Shown piece by piece: positions 32,023-43,520 of a stretch of DNA of 64,000 bases. Position 1 is the first letter of the stretch, and every line of letters starts with the position of its first letter. Location: the NCBI GenBank assembly GCA_963580455.1, contig OY756969.1, forward strand, positions 17,828,760 through 17,892,759. The letters are read 5' to 3'. A model generated the notes under the pieces. It was not told where the DNA came from. It was given only the letters and a program-made list of their open reading frames with translations, and ran no database searches. Source of the stretch: Euonymus europaeus (Eukaryota > Streptophyta > Magnoliopsida > Celastrales > Celastraceae). A program made the translations under genes and the position numbers.

Positions 32023-33321
32023 ATGTCTGTTCAAAATATTGATGATTCGAGTGATGAAGATTTTTTGCTTGTGGATGATTTGGAAGAAGAATATGAAGAT
32101 CTCCTTCTACTTAATTTTCTCGTTGCTAATCAAAGAAGTATTATAGATAGGACACCTTACAGAACATCTATGCTTACTGGAAAGATGTACACGCTTGAAG
32201 TTGTGAATGGTCATCCAACTATTTGTTATGAATTGTTTCGCATGCACGAACATGTGTTTCTGAACTTTTGTGATACTTTGAAAGAGAAGGGATTGTTGAG
32301 AGATGGAAAAAAAGTCAGCATCGAGGAGGGTGTTGGTATGTTTCTGAGGATTATAGGACACACCTCAAGGCATATTGTTATTGCTGATCGCTTTCAACAT
32401 TCCACTTACACAACATCCAAATGGTTCAAAAGAGTTTTACGGGCTGTTTGTACGTTGGGCACGGAGATCATCCGACCAACTATCAGAAATGGTATACATC
32501 CACGTCTCATGCAAATATACTATCCTTATTTTAAGGTACATATTTTTTTATTATTTTTTCTAATTTTATCTTTTCATTGATTAATGATAAAATACTTATA
32601 CAATTTTTTATTAATGTAGGATTGTATTGGTGCAATTGATGGAACACATGTTTCAGCTTGGGCACCTGCATCGAGACAGACATCTTTCTGAGGAAGGAAA
32701 ACTGAAATAACACAAAATGTGATGGTTACATGTGACTTTGACATGAAATTCACATTTGTGTATTGTGGTTGGGAAGGGACTGCTAATGACTCTCGAGTAT
32801 TCATAGATGCGATAACAAGGACAGAAAACAACTTTCCAATGCCTTGCGGAAATCAATTTTACCTTGTTGATGCCGGCTATCCAAATATGCCTGGATTTCT
32901 TGCTCCATATTGAGGCCGAAGATATCATTTGCGTGATTATAGTGGACAAGGAGCACTGCGTGGAAAAGAAGAGTTATTCAACTATAGACACTCCTCATGC
33001 CGAAACATTATTGAACGATGCATTGGAGTGCTAAAGGCAAGATTTCCCATTCTAAAATTAATGTCTAACTATCCACTTTGTAGGCAGAGGTTGATTCCGA
33101 GGGCATGTTGCACAGTACATAACTTCATTCGCCAAGAACATGCTTTGGATATGCTTTTTGCACAATATTCTTCAGAGCATATGATCTTCGAAGATGTGCC
33201 CGAGACGAGTCAGAATCAAGAAGCCATACAGTTTGATGCTAGTCAAACAGCTCAAATGGGACAAGTCAGAGATCAAATAGCTACTGAAATGTGGAATGCT
33301 TATTTAGCAACTCGCACATGA
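32023..33321 (+). pseudogene. PIF-2 transposase with two TGA stops
   Basis: ATG 32023 follows a CTTCACAG acceptor. Exon 1 is 32023-32535 (171 codons) and the intron is 32536-32619 (GTACAT...TAATGTAG). Exon 2 is 32620-33321. Catalytic segments are present: AIDGTH, YLVDAGY and NIIERCIG, with 47 residues between the last Asp and Glu. TGA stops at 32689-32691 and 32911-32913 interrupt the catalytic domain; otherwise the frame is open to the end. Both stops are where relatives commonly have Arg, so CGA to TGA change is likely. Inactive. Confidence 0.88.
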
Positions 33322-33696
33322 TTGTGTGGAGTTTTATATCATTTCATTTTATTTAATTTGGCTTCAAACAATATTCCTCATACTATCATTTTTATTTTTT
33401 CTTATTGATGCTACTATTGTTTAAAGTTTATTTTTGATTACATTATGAAAAAAAGGAAATGATTGAATTATATGATGTTAATCATATCAATACAATGTCA
33501 AATTTTAAATAGAAAATATTATCTCAAAATTTAAAACCAAATATGTTTTTCAGTTTTTCATTTTAAGAAACAGTTTTTAAAAATGACAAACCAAACACAT
33601 TTCTAAAATTCTCAAAATAAAAATGGAAAACATAAAATAGAAAATGAAGTACAAAAACATAAAATACAAAATAGAATTGCAAACCAAATGACACCT

Positions 33697-34408
33697 ACTT
33701 TTAGTATTCAATTTTTCAGATGTAACCATTTCTTCAAGAGATGGTTTCGGGGGCTCAGCTTGAACTCAATTTTGTGGCACTTGAGCAAAAGGCTGCTGCA
33801 TTGGTTGATTATTGCTCTACCTAAAATTTGGGTGATTCCTCCATCCTAGATTGTAAGTAGGAGCAAATGAATCATTCCTTGGTCTTTGCGTTGGATTTGG
33901 ATTCTAATTTGGGTAGGTGCCTAACACATTTATTTGCGCATCCAAGACTGTAACTTCATTTTGTGGGAAACTTTCCATGGCATGTCTAGGTGTACTGCAA
34001 ACAACACACACTTGAGGGACTGGAGTGATTAGCTGCTTCATCATGTTTGTCAAGTTTGCAATTTGGGCTTCCATGTTTGAACTTGATTGTGCTTCATAGA
34101 CTCCAACCCTTCTTTGAGGTTCTTTCACTCTATTGTAGCTCCATTGTTGAGAATTAGTTGACATGATTTCGAAAATCTCCTTTGCTTGCCCAACATTATT
34201 ATTCATCAATCCACCAGATGTGGCGTCCACTATTTTGCAATCTGAATCCAACATCCCCTTATAAAAATGTTGCAATAGAAACCCTTCTTGAATATTATGA
34301 TGAGAACAAGAGCTTAAAAACCTATTATATCTATCCCAATACTCATGGAATGCTTCTACATCATTTTGTTGGATGCTCACTTGCCCTTGTTTTGTTGGAT
34401 GCTCACTA
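33697..34408 (-). pseudogene. Athila gag central part
   Basis: The minus frame 34380-33904 includes AFHEYWDRYNRFLSSC, LQHFYKGMLDSDCKIVDATSG and NLTNMMKQLITPVPQVC. It continues to about 33700 with WRNHPNF-type words and stops. The N-terminal part of gag and the leader are absent. An 18-bp direct repeat (34364-34381 and 34390-34407) marks the break. Confidence 0.75.
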
Positions 34409-34551
34409 CACTTGTTAACATCTAAAAATAATTAATACATGTTTCAAAGTTAGCTACTCAAAAAAATAAAATATTAGAATTCAAATACTATGAAAAAATT
34501 AAAATCATCATGCTTGTAAAGCCTAACTAATAAAAGTTTAGTTATACATAA

Positions 34552-35088
34552 TGAAATCAAACATGAAACATATTACAAACATAATTGAGAACACAATCAT
34601 TAATCTCTTGTTTCTTCTTCCTTTTCTTCTTGGCTCCCTCTTTCCTCCCCCTTCAAGCTTGCTATTTATAGAAAGAAATGAGCACATTGGTAGTAACAAG
34701 TAGAGGAGATAATGTCATATTTTCAAAGGTGGGTCAGGTTGTCCCCCCTTATTGAATTTATGAACATATTCTTTGAAATAAATGAAGATAATTGACAAGA
34801 ATAAAAACGGTGGTTGATGACCTTGAAATGGTAATGGTGTTGATGTCATTGATGACATCGCTTTTGATGATGACCATGAGCTTCACAATTGGAGATGAGT
34901 AGAGTTGGGTTGAACTCCAGTGAGTCTGGCCAAAATATGATGTTTTAGGCATGCAAATGCATTTAAAACAATGAAATGATATCCAAAATAATATATGTAA
35001 TTTAATGTGCAAACATCACTTAAAATCTTAATTATTTATAAGCGTCCATATTTTATCAACATTAAAATATATTTTTCGACACTTATCA
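34552..35088 (-). repeat. Athila 5' LTR (right copy), shortened
   Basis: It matches the left LTR with numerous substitutions and small indels, so the element is old. The last 180 bp or so of the LTR and the primer-binding region are missing or replaced at 34409-34551. Confidence 0.75.
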
Positions 35089-35597
35089 GCATTCTCCTTC
35101 TACCTACCTGAACTTACCACCCTTTACTATACGACTGTATAGCCAATTCTTACCCGGATCCTCCCACTATACGTACATATCCATCTCTTGTTCCCAATCC
35201 TACAACCCCAATTCTTTTTTTCGACCAACACTTTTTTAACCAATCAAAATTCAGCATAACAGTTCATTTAAATACCATGACACATCATCAGCTCTAATTA
35301 TCAAATTAGTACTTCGCACTGTACGGACAACAAACATTAGCAATTCCCAATTATTCAATTTGGTGCACTCACAATACAACACATGTGGAATGAATTTCAA
35401 CAATTCCAGCATAATTATTAACCCGTTAAGCAAAAATATATTCTAATGAATTTCAACAATTCCACCAAATACAGAGAAATATTAACTCAATTTCAGCATA
35501 AATTCTTTACCACTTTATCCCACATCACAAAGTGAAACAAATAAATTATTTCACTTGATCCAAATTTATCCATATCAATATGCAACACAAAAATTTA
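35089..35597. other. AT-rich intergenic DNA
   Basis: No gene or element is recognised. Sequence to the right of the Athila LTR end. Confidence 0.4.
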
Positions 35598-35835
35598 GGA
35601 GTGACACTATTTACACACCACTTATTTTTAATGACACCCAATTACTTATACACCCCATGTCAAAATTATAATGTTCTTTGCACACCCCTTTTTCATCATT
35701 TTTCTTTAAAATTCATAGAATATTATAAAACACCCCATATTTTCCGGCGAACCTTCCTAGCTCTCGTTTCGCTTACACCCCAACAGAAATCGGATATGGA
35801 TCAGGAACAGTTTCTTCTCTAATTCGATATGGTCT

Positions 35836-35961
35836 GCCAAGTAATAGTACCAATTGGTTATGGGGTCAAGAAATTGTGGATCATGATGAAAATTATTGAT
35901 GATCTTGTATCCTTCGATACCCTTATCGAAGAGCGCCTCACAGTGGAGCCTTGTAACGAAT
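35836..35961 (+). pseudogene. eEF1B exchange-factor C-terminal domain fragment
   Basis: The plus strand reads VPIGYGVKKLWIMMKIIDDL, then VSFDTLIEERLTVEPCNE. This is the highly conserved C-terminal guanine-nucleotide-exchange domain of eEF1B alpha/beta. The family's final segment (a VAFNKI-type end) is absent; the frame passes into unrelated residues and stops near 36042. There is no start codon of its own. It is a captured exon piece, not a functional gene. Confidence 0.85.
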
Positions 35962-36029
35962 CCTTCCTTTCATTGAAGTCACCAAAGCTAGTCCCTTTTA
36001 CTGCCAACCCCACTAGCATGCTAGCAGTG

Positions 36030-36250
36030 GTTGCGAGCTTTTAGTTGCCTTCTTGTCCTCCTTAGTCTCATCACCAAAGAGGTCGAAGTCATCGTCATCC
36101 TTATCCTTCGAAGGTGCAGCCTCCTTGGCTGGTGCATCTTCAATTGGAAGACTATTAATACTAATTCCAGCGGCTTTTCCCGAGAAGCTTTGGGGTAAGA
36201 AGTGAAGCCAAGCTCGAGCTGCTTCAGGACTTTGAGGAGCTTGAGAACCA
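36030..36250 (-). pseudogene. eEF1B acidic central region fragment (inverted)
   Basis: The minus strand reads SFSGKAAGISI, APAKEAAPSKDKDDDDFDLF, then GDETKEDKKATK. These are the end of the N-terminal domain and the acidic linker of the same protein family. In a normal gene this part precedes the exchange domain on the same strand; here it faces it. The upstream piece EAARAWLHF seems frameshifted relative to the family. Inactive. Confidence 0.85.
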
Positions 36251-36403
36251 AAGCAAGAGAGATGGGGGGAGGGAGAAGGAGGAACAGAAAATGATGAATT
36301 TGTCCTCATCATCTGTGGGGTTTTTTAGATTTGGATTTTTTGACAATCAAATGTGTGAGACAGGATAAGAATGGTGTGCAAGTAGTACTGTCACCCAAAT
36401 TTA

Positions 36404-37662
36404 TTCATCAACTCAAATATTACACCAAGTTCTCAGCAAATTCATTTAAACTTTAGTAACATAACTCACAATTAGAACTACTAATTCCCTGAAGTTAACA
36501 AAGCATAATATCATCAAGAACACATTTCCAAACATACAATCTTACCACCCAAATATTAAGATAACACATAAGCCACTTTTATTCAAATTATCACAATCAC
36601 AAAGTTATATATTTCCCACCTGATATGCTGTACTTCGGGGTTCTCGTTTCAATTTATGATTCCTCTCTCCCTGTCATTGGCCTCGTCTTCTACTAACTCC
36701 TCGGCATCAGCTACTTCCAATTCAACGCCATGGAATGATCTCCTTAACTACCCTTATTAATTTCTCAACTCCCACGTTGCCTAGCAATAAAGATTGCAAG
36801 ACGTCAACCACTACCCAACATCCATATCCCATTGTCCCTTTCTCCTGGTTCTTCTATCATTTAATTTAATTTTTAATAAATTTATTCTTAGCATCTATCA
36901 CAACCTTTCTTTCACAGGTGGCAGAATTTTAGACCATATAACGTTGCCAACTAAAACGGCCTGCCCCATGAATTTATTTCTCTCAATCCTTTGACTAAGA
37001 CATTCACTTCTTTATATGTATGTGCTTTAGTCTTCCAATACTCAATTACGTAGGAAAGGTGAATATAGAGATAAGCCTTGGGGGGTCAGACCAATTACGA
37101 TCGATTCACTAAAGCTACAGGAGTACTAAGTACGCTGAAAGAGGTAATTTAATTTTGTCTGGCTGTCAATTCCTTTCTCTTTTTATCAAAATGAGGAAAA
37201 TAAAGGTCTGATTTTTCTGACGTTGGAAACGATAGTGCGTGAGGACTGAAACCAATGCAGCTCTAAAGAGTCGTCTTCTCCTCTTTTTATGGGTTTGCCT
37301 GTGTGAAGATTTGCGGCATCCGATTGTGCAATCCATGCTGATAAGGAAAGATATTTTTGGTGACACCAGTTTAGATTGGGATTTAGAGATTGAAATTATG
37401 GAGGAAAAGTTTTCAATATAGCTACTTGGAGAAGATATGTCAGGTTACAGGCATGATCAAATGCCCAGCAGGTTTGAATGGTTTCTTATGCAGTGTTTGT
37501 TGTGCATTTAATCACTCCTTCCCTCACTCTCTTTTTTCTTTGAGGTTAGCTTTTTCTGTGTATTTTTTTTCCTTGTATTAAATTCTCTTTATGAGTTTGT
37601 TTGTGTTGCTCTGCATTTTTTGGTTTGTAAATTTTAGTCCATTTTGATAGCCTATTGTTGCT
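36404..37662. other. Intergenic DNA without recognised gene
   Basis: Several short open stretches show no family wording. No repeats stand out. Confidence 0.4.
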
Positions 37663-37665
37663 ATT

Positions 37666-38177
37666 GCGCGTGTTTGGCCATGCGTTAGAGGCCCACGTTC
37701 ATGTTGGGTTTAAACACAACTTTAAAAAATCGGGCCCATATCCGTTTGGTTGCACTTGCGTTGAGTCTGCAAGCAACGAAGAGAAGAGACGCGTTTAACA
37801 CAAGTCGGACAACTCTCGCCATCGCTCAACGTTAACCTAGATCGACAGAAAGCAGCATGCGACGACTCTTGCGCCATCGCTTCAGGTATGAGTTCAATGT
37901 ATTTAGGACTATCTAACGCGAGTGCAACCTTGATCCAAATTCTTAATAGAAGTAACTGAGAAGGGAAAAAACTCCCCCTCTCCTGCTGCTGCAGATGCAG
38001 ATCAACCTCTCCCACAGGGCACAAATTTGGACACTGAAAATGAAGGGTTTTACTTTTACCTCTGCAAAGTAAAACTGGACTCAAACTCACCTCACAACAT
38101 CACAGTTTTATATCTCACAGCACCACACAACACCTCACAGCACCACACAACACCTCACAACACTACCAAACAGGCAC
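37666..38177. mobile_element. MITE, PIF/Harbinger-like
   Basis: Ends GCGCGTGTTTGG and (complement) GTGCCTGTTTGG share the TGTTTGG core of PIF-type TIRs and are flanked by ATT on both sides (37663-37665 and 38178-38180). 512 bp, noncoding. The right end contains a 20-bp tandem (CTCACAGCACCACACAACAC, about 38115-38155). Confidence 0.55.
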
Positions 38178-38302
38178 ATTATGTGCTTCTCTCATGCGAT
38201 TATTGCATATTCATTATGAGGAATGCTCGACTTCCTTGCTATATTTATAGCACGCTATTAGCTTATAAAGTAATTGTATGGGCAACAAACCGTTTTTTAC
38301 TC

Positions 38303-38375
38303 CGTACGACATATAAGGCTTGTGAGCCCATGTCACGCTTGTGAGCCCGTACGACATATAAGGCTTGTGAGCCAT
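38303..38375. repeat. Direct repeat of about 27 bp
   Basis: CGTACGACATATAAGGCTTG followed by TGAGCC occurs twice, 46 bp apart. Further GAGCCCA motifs follow to about 38530. Confidence 0.8.
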
Positions 38376-38559
38376 TTTGAGGTTTGTTGGTCCAGTAATT
38401 AAAGGCTCATGAGCCCACCAGCTGCTCCATCAATAAAGACCCGTCAGCCTAATAAACTTATAGCCCACTAGGGCCCATGTGAGCGTGCGGCCTTTAGCAC
38501 CAGTAGGCTCCTCCAGCCCATGAGCTTAGTCATTTATGCAGCCTCACCTAAGGTACAAA

Positions 38560-38905
38560 AAACAATATCAGACAAAGACTCAAATGGCCCAGCACGAGCT
38601 GAGAGCTTGACAGCTCACGCAACTCACGTGCCAATCACGTGGACCATAATTCTATAAATATGAGTAGTCCAAGCCTCTAAAATCTTTCGGTCATTTTCTC
38701 TAGCTCCACTTCTCTTCCTAAAAATCTATTAGCTTCTCTCACTGTAAACCTTCTTCTCGTCATCAGATTAAGTCCATCTTAGACTCACTTCGGTGGCCTT
38801 CAACCATCCGACATTGTGCAGTTGATAAAGATTGTCGAATGCGTCAATCGAAACTTCTTTGATTGTAGATTTTTGGATCTACAGTAATCTATATGTTTAT
38901 TGTTA
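38560..38905 (+). promoter_or_regulatory. LTR-like promoter segment
   Basis: Two CACGTG G-boxes (38625-38630, 38636-38641) precede a TATA box (CTATAAATA, 38652). A pyrimidine-rich leader and CTTCGGTGGCCTTCAACC follow, wording seen in gypsy LTRs. A TTGGTATCTCAGC at about 38910 faintly resembles a tRNA-Met primer site. No gag follows. Possibly a truncated LTR. Confidence 0.35.
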
Positions 38906-39986
38906 GATTGGTATCTCAGCGTCATCTTTGTCCAAAGCAGCAAATAGATTTTCTATAATATCATTTAAGCTGACAATTATATTATTGTATCTTTTCTGTG
39001 TTGTGGTCCACAACACAATTACCCTGTTCACTTTGGCTTTTACCTTGAATTCCCTAGCCAACATCAATAGTGAGCTACGACCACTTGGGAGGAAATGATG
39101 TTGCAAATCTCTCAAGTCTTAACACCCCGAACCTTTCAATCAAAACAAATCTCCAAAAGTAATGTTGTTGACGACATGGTTGCAAGCAATGGTATCCTCT
39201 TCGAGTCGGTGAACATCTTGACCATGTTGTGGTCATTAAGGTAATAGTTCTCAACTATCTCTTATGTGCAAATTGTGTGCAATTATTTTTAATTTGATTG
39301 TCTAGTCTGACATTGGTCGATGGTGTACTTTGTATTATGTGTCTTATGCTGGAGACATCAAGAGGACTATGGATTAGTGCACATCTAAGATATTCATGGG
39401 TGGCACAAACACAATTGTGATGCACAACGAATGTGAGGACTCACTCCTAACTGCACCCATCATTTTGGTAAGTTGATACTACATTAGAATATATATTGGC
39501 AGACATACCTGTTCTCTAACAATGCATATAATTTATTTATTTTTAAATGTGGTGGTTTTTATTTTGGATTGTGCGGGGGTTATGTATTTAACGATTTATA
39601 AAATAAAAGGATGAGTTGATAATGCGGCAATTACTTGTGGAAGGGAAGGTTTACTCATGAAGAGCACCAACTCGATTACTTGGGAGAAGAATGAAATATT
39701 TTATTTGATCCACCAATACATGATCATTATTAGTAACATTAATAAGTGTCTTAATTATTATTATTTTTATCGAGCAAAGAATTAGCTACATAAAACTAGC
39801 AAAATTGCCACCTTTACTTGGCCTTTGTAAGTTTTTTTGGACAAAAAATATACATGTTTTAATTTTAATTTTTCTTTTGTAATTGAATTATATGATGATT
39901 CAAATTCAAGCTTTGTGCCACCATTATTATACTATGTTTTTGGGAGTTTTAGGCATCTAGGGATTCGTTCAGTAGCTATAGCATCT
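38906..39986. other. Intergenic DNA without recognised gene
   Basis: Only short open stretches; nothing identifiable. Confidence 0.35.
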
Positions 39987-40820
39987 ATCGTAATCAATGT
40001 TTTGACAACCGAACCGGACCGAATTGGTCAAACAGACAATCGGCCATCTGTCCTGTCCGGTTGAGCATATAAAAACCTACCGATGAAAAAAAAGCCCTAA
40101 ATCTCTAAAATCGCCATTCCCCCTCTCTTCCATGTACCAAGCTCTGAAGTCTAGAGTTCAAAAATTTAAAATTCAAATTGCCGGCAGTCGACCCAAAATG
40201 CTCAAGTACTCTTTCCATGATGCTCGGTTTTCTCTGGTAGTAGTGTAGACTGTAGACATGTAGTACAGTAGTAGTCGCCCAGTTGATTAATGCATCATAA
40301 TCGGTTTTCTCTGGTTAATCATTAATGATTAACGCATTTGATTTGTTAAATGTTAATGTCAGGCTTAATGTTTTGCCCAGTTGCCCTTAATGGCGTAAAT
40401 GCGTTTGTTAATGTCTTAATGGGTTCTAACTTTCTACTTTTCTAGTTTTCTCAGTTAATGCCTTAATGGCTAAATTTAATGTAGTTTTCTGGGGTTTAAT
40501 TCTTTAACGACTTAATCTGTTAATCAATTAATCGGTTAATTTAATATGGCTTCTTGCATTTGTTTGATCTTTGATCAGTTTGAACTTTAATGTACAATTG
40601 TATAGGAAACTAGGAAAGTTTCCTCTTTTCCTGAGGAAACAACATAGGACCTAAATGCATTTGTTTAATTTTCTATTTTCCTTAATGCATTTGTTTAACA
40701 GTTTAACTTGCTAACTTCTAAGTGGAGGACATTGAATCATTTGTTATTTTGTTTAACTTGTTAATTTCCTTATTACTATTGGTGATTGCATATTAATCAT
40801 TTGATTCTATATTTTTTTCA

Positions 40821-43211
40821 GTGATATCATCGTCTGACCAACAATCAAGTTCTCCATCTATATCTTTTTCAGTGAGAGGGAAAAATGACCGTGCACGGGC
40901 TCATTGTAAAGAAGTAGTTGATGCCAGTGGGAGGAAGAGTTTGACATGTTTACATTGTCAAAACAATTATAAAGGTGGCGGAATTAACAAAATGAAGGAA
41001 CACTTAGCTGGAAGGAAAGGAGATATAACTTCATGCAAGAAAGTTCCTTATGAAGTTAGGCATCGAATAGAGTAATTATTGAAGGATGCTATGAAAAAAA
41101 GTTGTTTGCTTGAATCTGAAGCTGATGTGGAAGAGATTGTAGAGATAGAAGAAGTAGAACATCAAGCATCCAATTCAATGGAAGGAAAAGAGCAAGCTGT
41201 TTTGCAGAAAACAGGAAAGTGAAAAGCACAAGGGAACCTACCAACCTAATTTCCTCCAAGAACCAAACTTGGTTCACAACCAGGTATTAAAAGTGCTCTT
41301 GCTACTAAAGAAGCATTACATAGAGTGGATATGACTGTTGCTAGGTTCTTTTATGATTGTTGCATCCCTTTTAATTCCATCAACTCTCCATACTTTCAAC
41401 AAATGGCCGATACAATTGCTTTTATTGGTTATGGTTACAAAGTACCTTTTTATCATGCATTGCGTACTAATTTATTGGGATGTATGAAGAAAAAAGTTCA
41501 ATTATTGATTACTGCCTTTTGTAGTTTTTGGGAAGAAAAAAGTTGTACTATTTTGGGATATGGGTGGCAGGATCAATCTAATAGGCAATTCATTAATTTC
41601 TTGGTGTATTGCAAGCAAGGGTTGACATTTGTGAGATCTGTTGATACTTCTGATATTGTGAAAGATGCAGCAACTCTTTGTGGCTTCTTTTCTGAGCTAG
41701 TTGTGTGGGTGGGACCTAGTAATGTTTTCATTTGGTCACTGATAATGTAGCAAATTATAAGGCTGCTGGAGCTAAGCAAAATGATAAGTATCCATCAACT
41801 TCTTGGTCTCCTTGTGCTGCTCATTGTTTGAACTTGATACTATGAGACATTGGTAAAATGAAGTTTGTTTCTAGCCTCAGACAGAGCAAGTTTGGTGACT
41901 AAATTCATATATAATCATGGATTTTTGCTTGCTTTGTTGCGAAAGCGAGATGGATGGAAGAAAATTTTACGTACAGGGTCAACTCGATTTGTTACAACTT
42001 TCATTGCTTTGTATAGTCTTGTTGATCATAAACATGATTTACAAGCATTGGTAACTAGTAAAATGTTAAAAGATTCTAGAAACTGGAAAGATAAGAAAGC
42101 TCAACTTGTGTGTTCGGTTGCTTGATAATAAATTTTGGAATGATTGTTTTGTGATTGTTGGAATTGTGGCTCCACTTTTAGGTGTTGTGAATGATGGATG
42201 CGGATGAGAGACCTTCAATTGGATATGTGTATGATGGGATGTATAGGGCAAAAAAAGCAATCATGAAAACATTGACAAAGAAAATTATTTTGGAAAGTAG
42301 AGTTGATAGATGGTTTCCTTGAGATGGTAGAGAATAAAATCACTTGCAAGGTGAGTCAAAAAAAATGTATGGAGGAAGTGGGAATTTATCAAGATAGACT
42401 TTGGAGTTTTGGTCGACAACTTGCTATGGAGTCAATAAAAACCATGCAACCTGGTAAATTCTAAGACCTTCAAACTTATTCATGTGTTTTTTCTTTTATT
42501 TTTATATTCTAGTAATCTAGTACTAATTATATTTTTATTTTCTTGTAGATGAATGGTGGAGAGTTTGTGGACATAGTGCTCTTAATATTCAAAAGTTGGC
42601 TATAAGGATCTTGAGCCAAACTTCTTCTTCTTCTTCAGGATGTGAGAGGAATTGGAATGTATTTGAACAAATTCACACAAAGAAGAGGAATAGGTTGGAG
42701 CATGCTAGATTTAATGATCTTGTATTTGTCCATTACAACTTGTGTTTGAAGGAAAGGTAATTATTTATAGTTTATTCATTTTTAGTTAAAGTTATAAAGT
42801 TTATATTTTTAATCTTATGTTGTTCATTTTTATAGGCTTAGTCTTAAAAAGAAATCTTTTGATCCAGTAGACTATGAAAGTATAGATGATGTTGAGTTTT
42901 GGATTATGGAAGAGGAAATTAATCAACCTTTACTTGACATTGATGAATTAGAGGGTATACCTAACAATGAGGACAATCTTTCAAATCCAACAAATATCTC
43001 TTATGAAGGTGAATCTTTTTTGGTTTCTTACATTAAATCATTTTTGGTTTCTTTTATTAAATCATTAACATTATATAATCTTGTATTCTTTAAAGGCGGG
43101 TCTAATGTTGCAAATGAGATGGATAATTTGATTGACAATGAGTTAGATTCATTTGTCAATGAAATGATGATAATACTTCAGAAGAAGAAGACAATGACGA
43201 GGGTCATATAG
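40821..43211 (+). pseudogene. hAT transposase, degraded
   Basis: Pieces in order: a BED-type zinc finger after a CAG acceptor (ARAHCKEVV, LTCLHCQ, INKMKEHLAG) up to a TAA at 41073; a DUF659-like segment (VARFFYDCCIPFNSINSPYF, 41325-41750) ending in TAG; a core segment (GSTRFVTTFIALYSL, about 41970); and the C-terminal hAT dimerisation block near 42550-42760 (DEWWRVCGHSALNIQKLAIR, CERNWNVFEQIHTKKRNRL). An intron-like gap separates 42455-42548 and another lies after 42760. The last exon reads DVEFWIMEEEINQPLLDIDELEG. Numerous stops make it inactive. Confidence 0.88.
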
Positions 43212-43274
43212 TGACTCGAAGAATGCGACAAGAGATGGGTGCCATCATAAATCAATGTGATTGAATTATGTTTA

Positions 43275-43520
43275 TTATTGATGTAAAATTGTGGATTATG
43301 TTGTTTAATTATGTCGTTTAATTGTGTTGTAGATTATGTTTATTATTGATGTAGAATTGAGTATTATGTTGTTTAATTATGTTGTTGATTTGTGTTTGTG
43401 GATTATTTTTTTATTGATGTAGAATTGTGGATTGATGTTGTTTAATTATGTTGCTGATTTGTGTTTCTGGGTTATATTTTTTATTGATGTAAAATTGTGG
43501 ATTAATGTTGAATGATGAAT
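43275..43520. repeat. 68-70 bp tandem repeat in hAT 3' region
   Basis: TTATTGATGTARAATTG recurs at 43275, 43343, 43411 and 43481; units contain TTGTTTAATTATGTTG. Confidence 0.85.

Larger units (their letters stand above)
29121..33696 (+). mobile_element. PIF/Harbinger element, PIF-2, dead
   Basis: Inverted ends: GGTGCCATTTGGTTTGG at 29122 and, on the complement from 33695, GGTGTCATTTGGTTTGC. The flanks ATT (29118-29120) and ACT (33697-33699) could be a mutated 3-bp duplication. The element is inserted in the Athila gag. It carries ORF1 and transposase on the plus strand in the same order as PIF-1, but with different sequence and TIRs, so it belongs to another family of the superfamily. Confidence 0.88.
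21310..35088 (-). mobile_element. Decayed Athila-type Ty3/gypsy element with nested insertions
   Basis: Related sequences at about 21310-22021 and 34552-35088 are its two LTRs. Read on the minus strand they start TGATTAGTGCC and TGATAAGTGTC. Between them, on the minus strand, come gag, the gag-PR linker, protease, RT, RNase H and integrase in order. RT wording such as MPFGLCNAP and VFMDDLSVFGSSFD is typical of the Athila lineage. The body is broken by a copia-like LTR (about 28.2-29.1 kb) and PIF-2 (29121-33696). Stops, frameshifts and deletions occur throughout, so it encodes nothing functional. The left LTR boundary is approximate. Confidence 0.85.
35598..36396. mobile_element. Small TIR element carrying eEF1B gene fragments
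   Basis: Inverted ends: GGAGTGACACTATTTACAC... at 35598 and, from 36396 on the complement, GGGTGACAGTACTACTTGC.... Both lead into CACACCA. They are flanked by the identical 7-bp AAATTTA at 35591-35597 and 36397-36403. The element is 799 bp with no transposase. It holds two pieces of a translation elongation factor 1B exchange subunit in opposite orientation. Gene-fragment capture of this kind is known for Pack-MULEs and other Pack-TIR elements. The superfamily is unclear; a 7 to 8-bp duplication fits hAT or MULE better than PIF. Confidence 0.75.

Noticed and set aside
38903..39115. 70-codon minus frame slightly like a replication protein A segment
   Set aside because: Similarity too weak to support, no flanking frames, no Helitron ends found.
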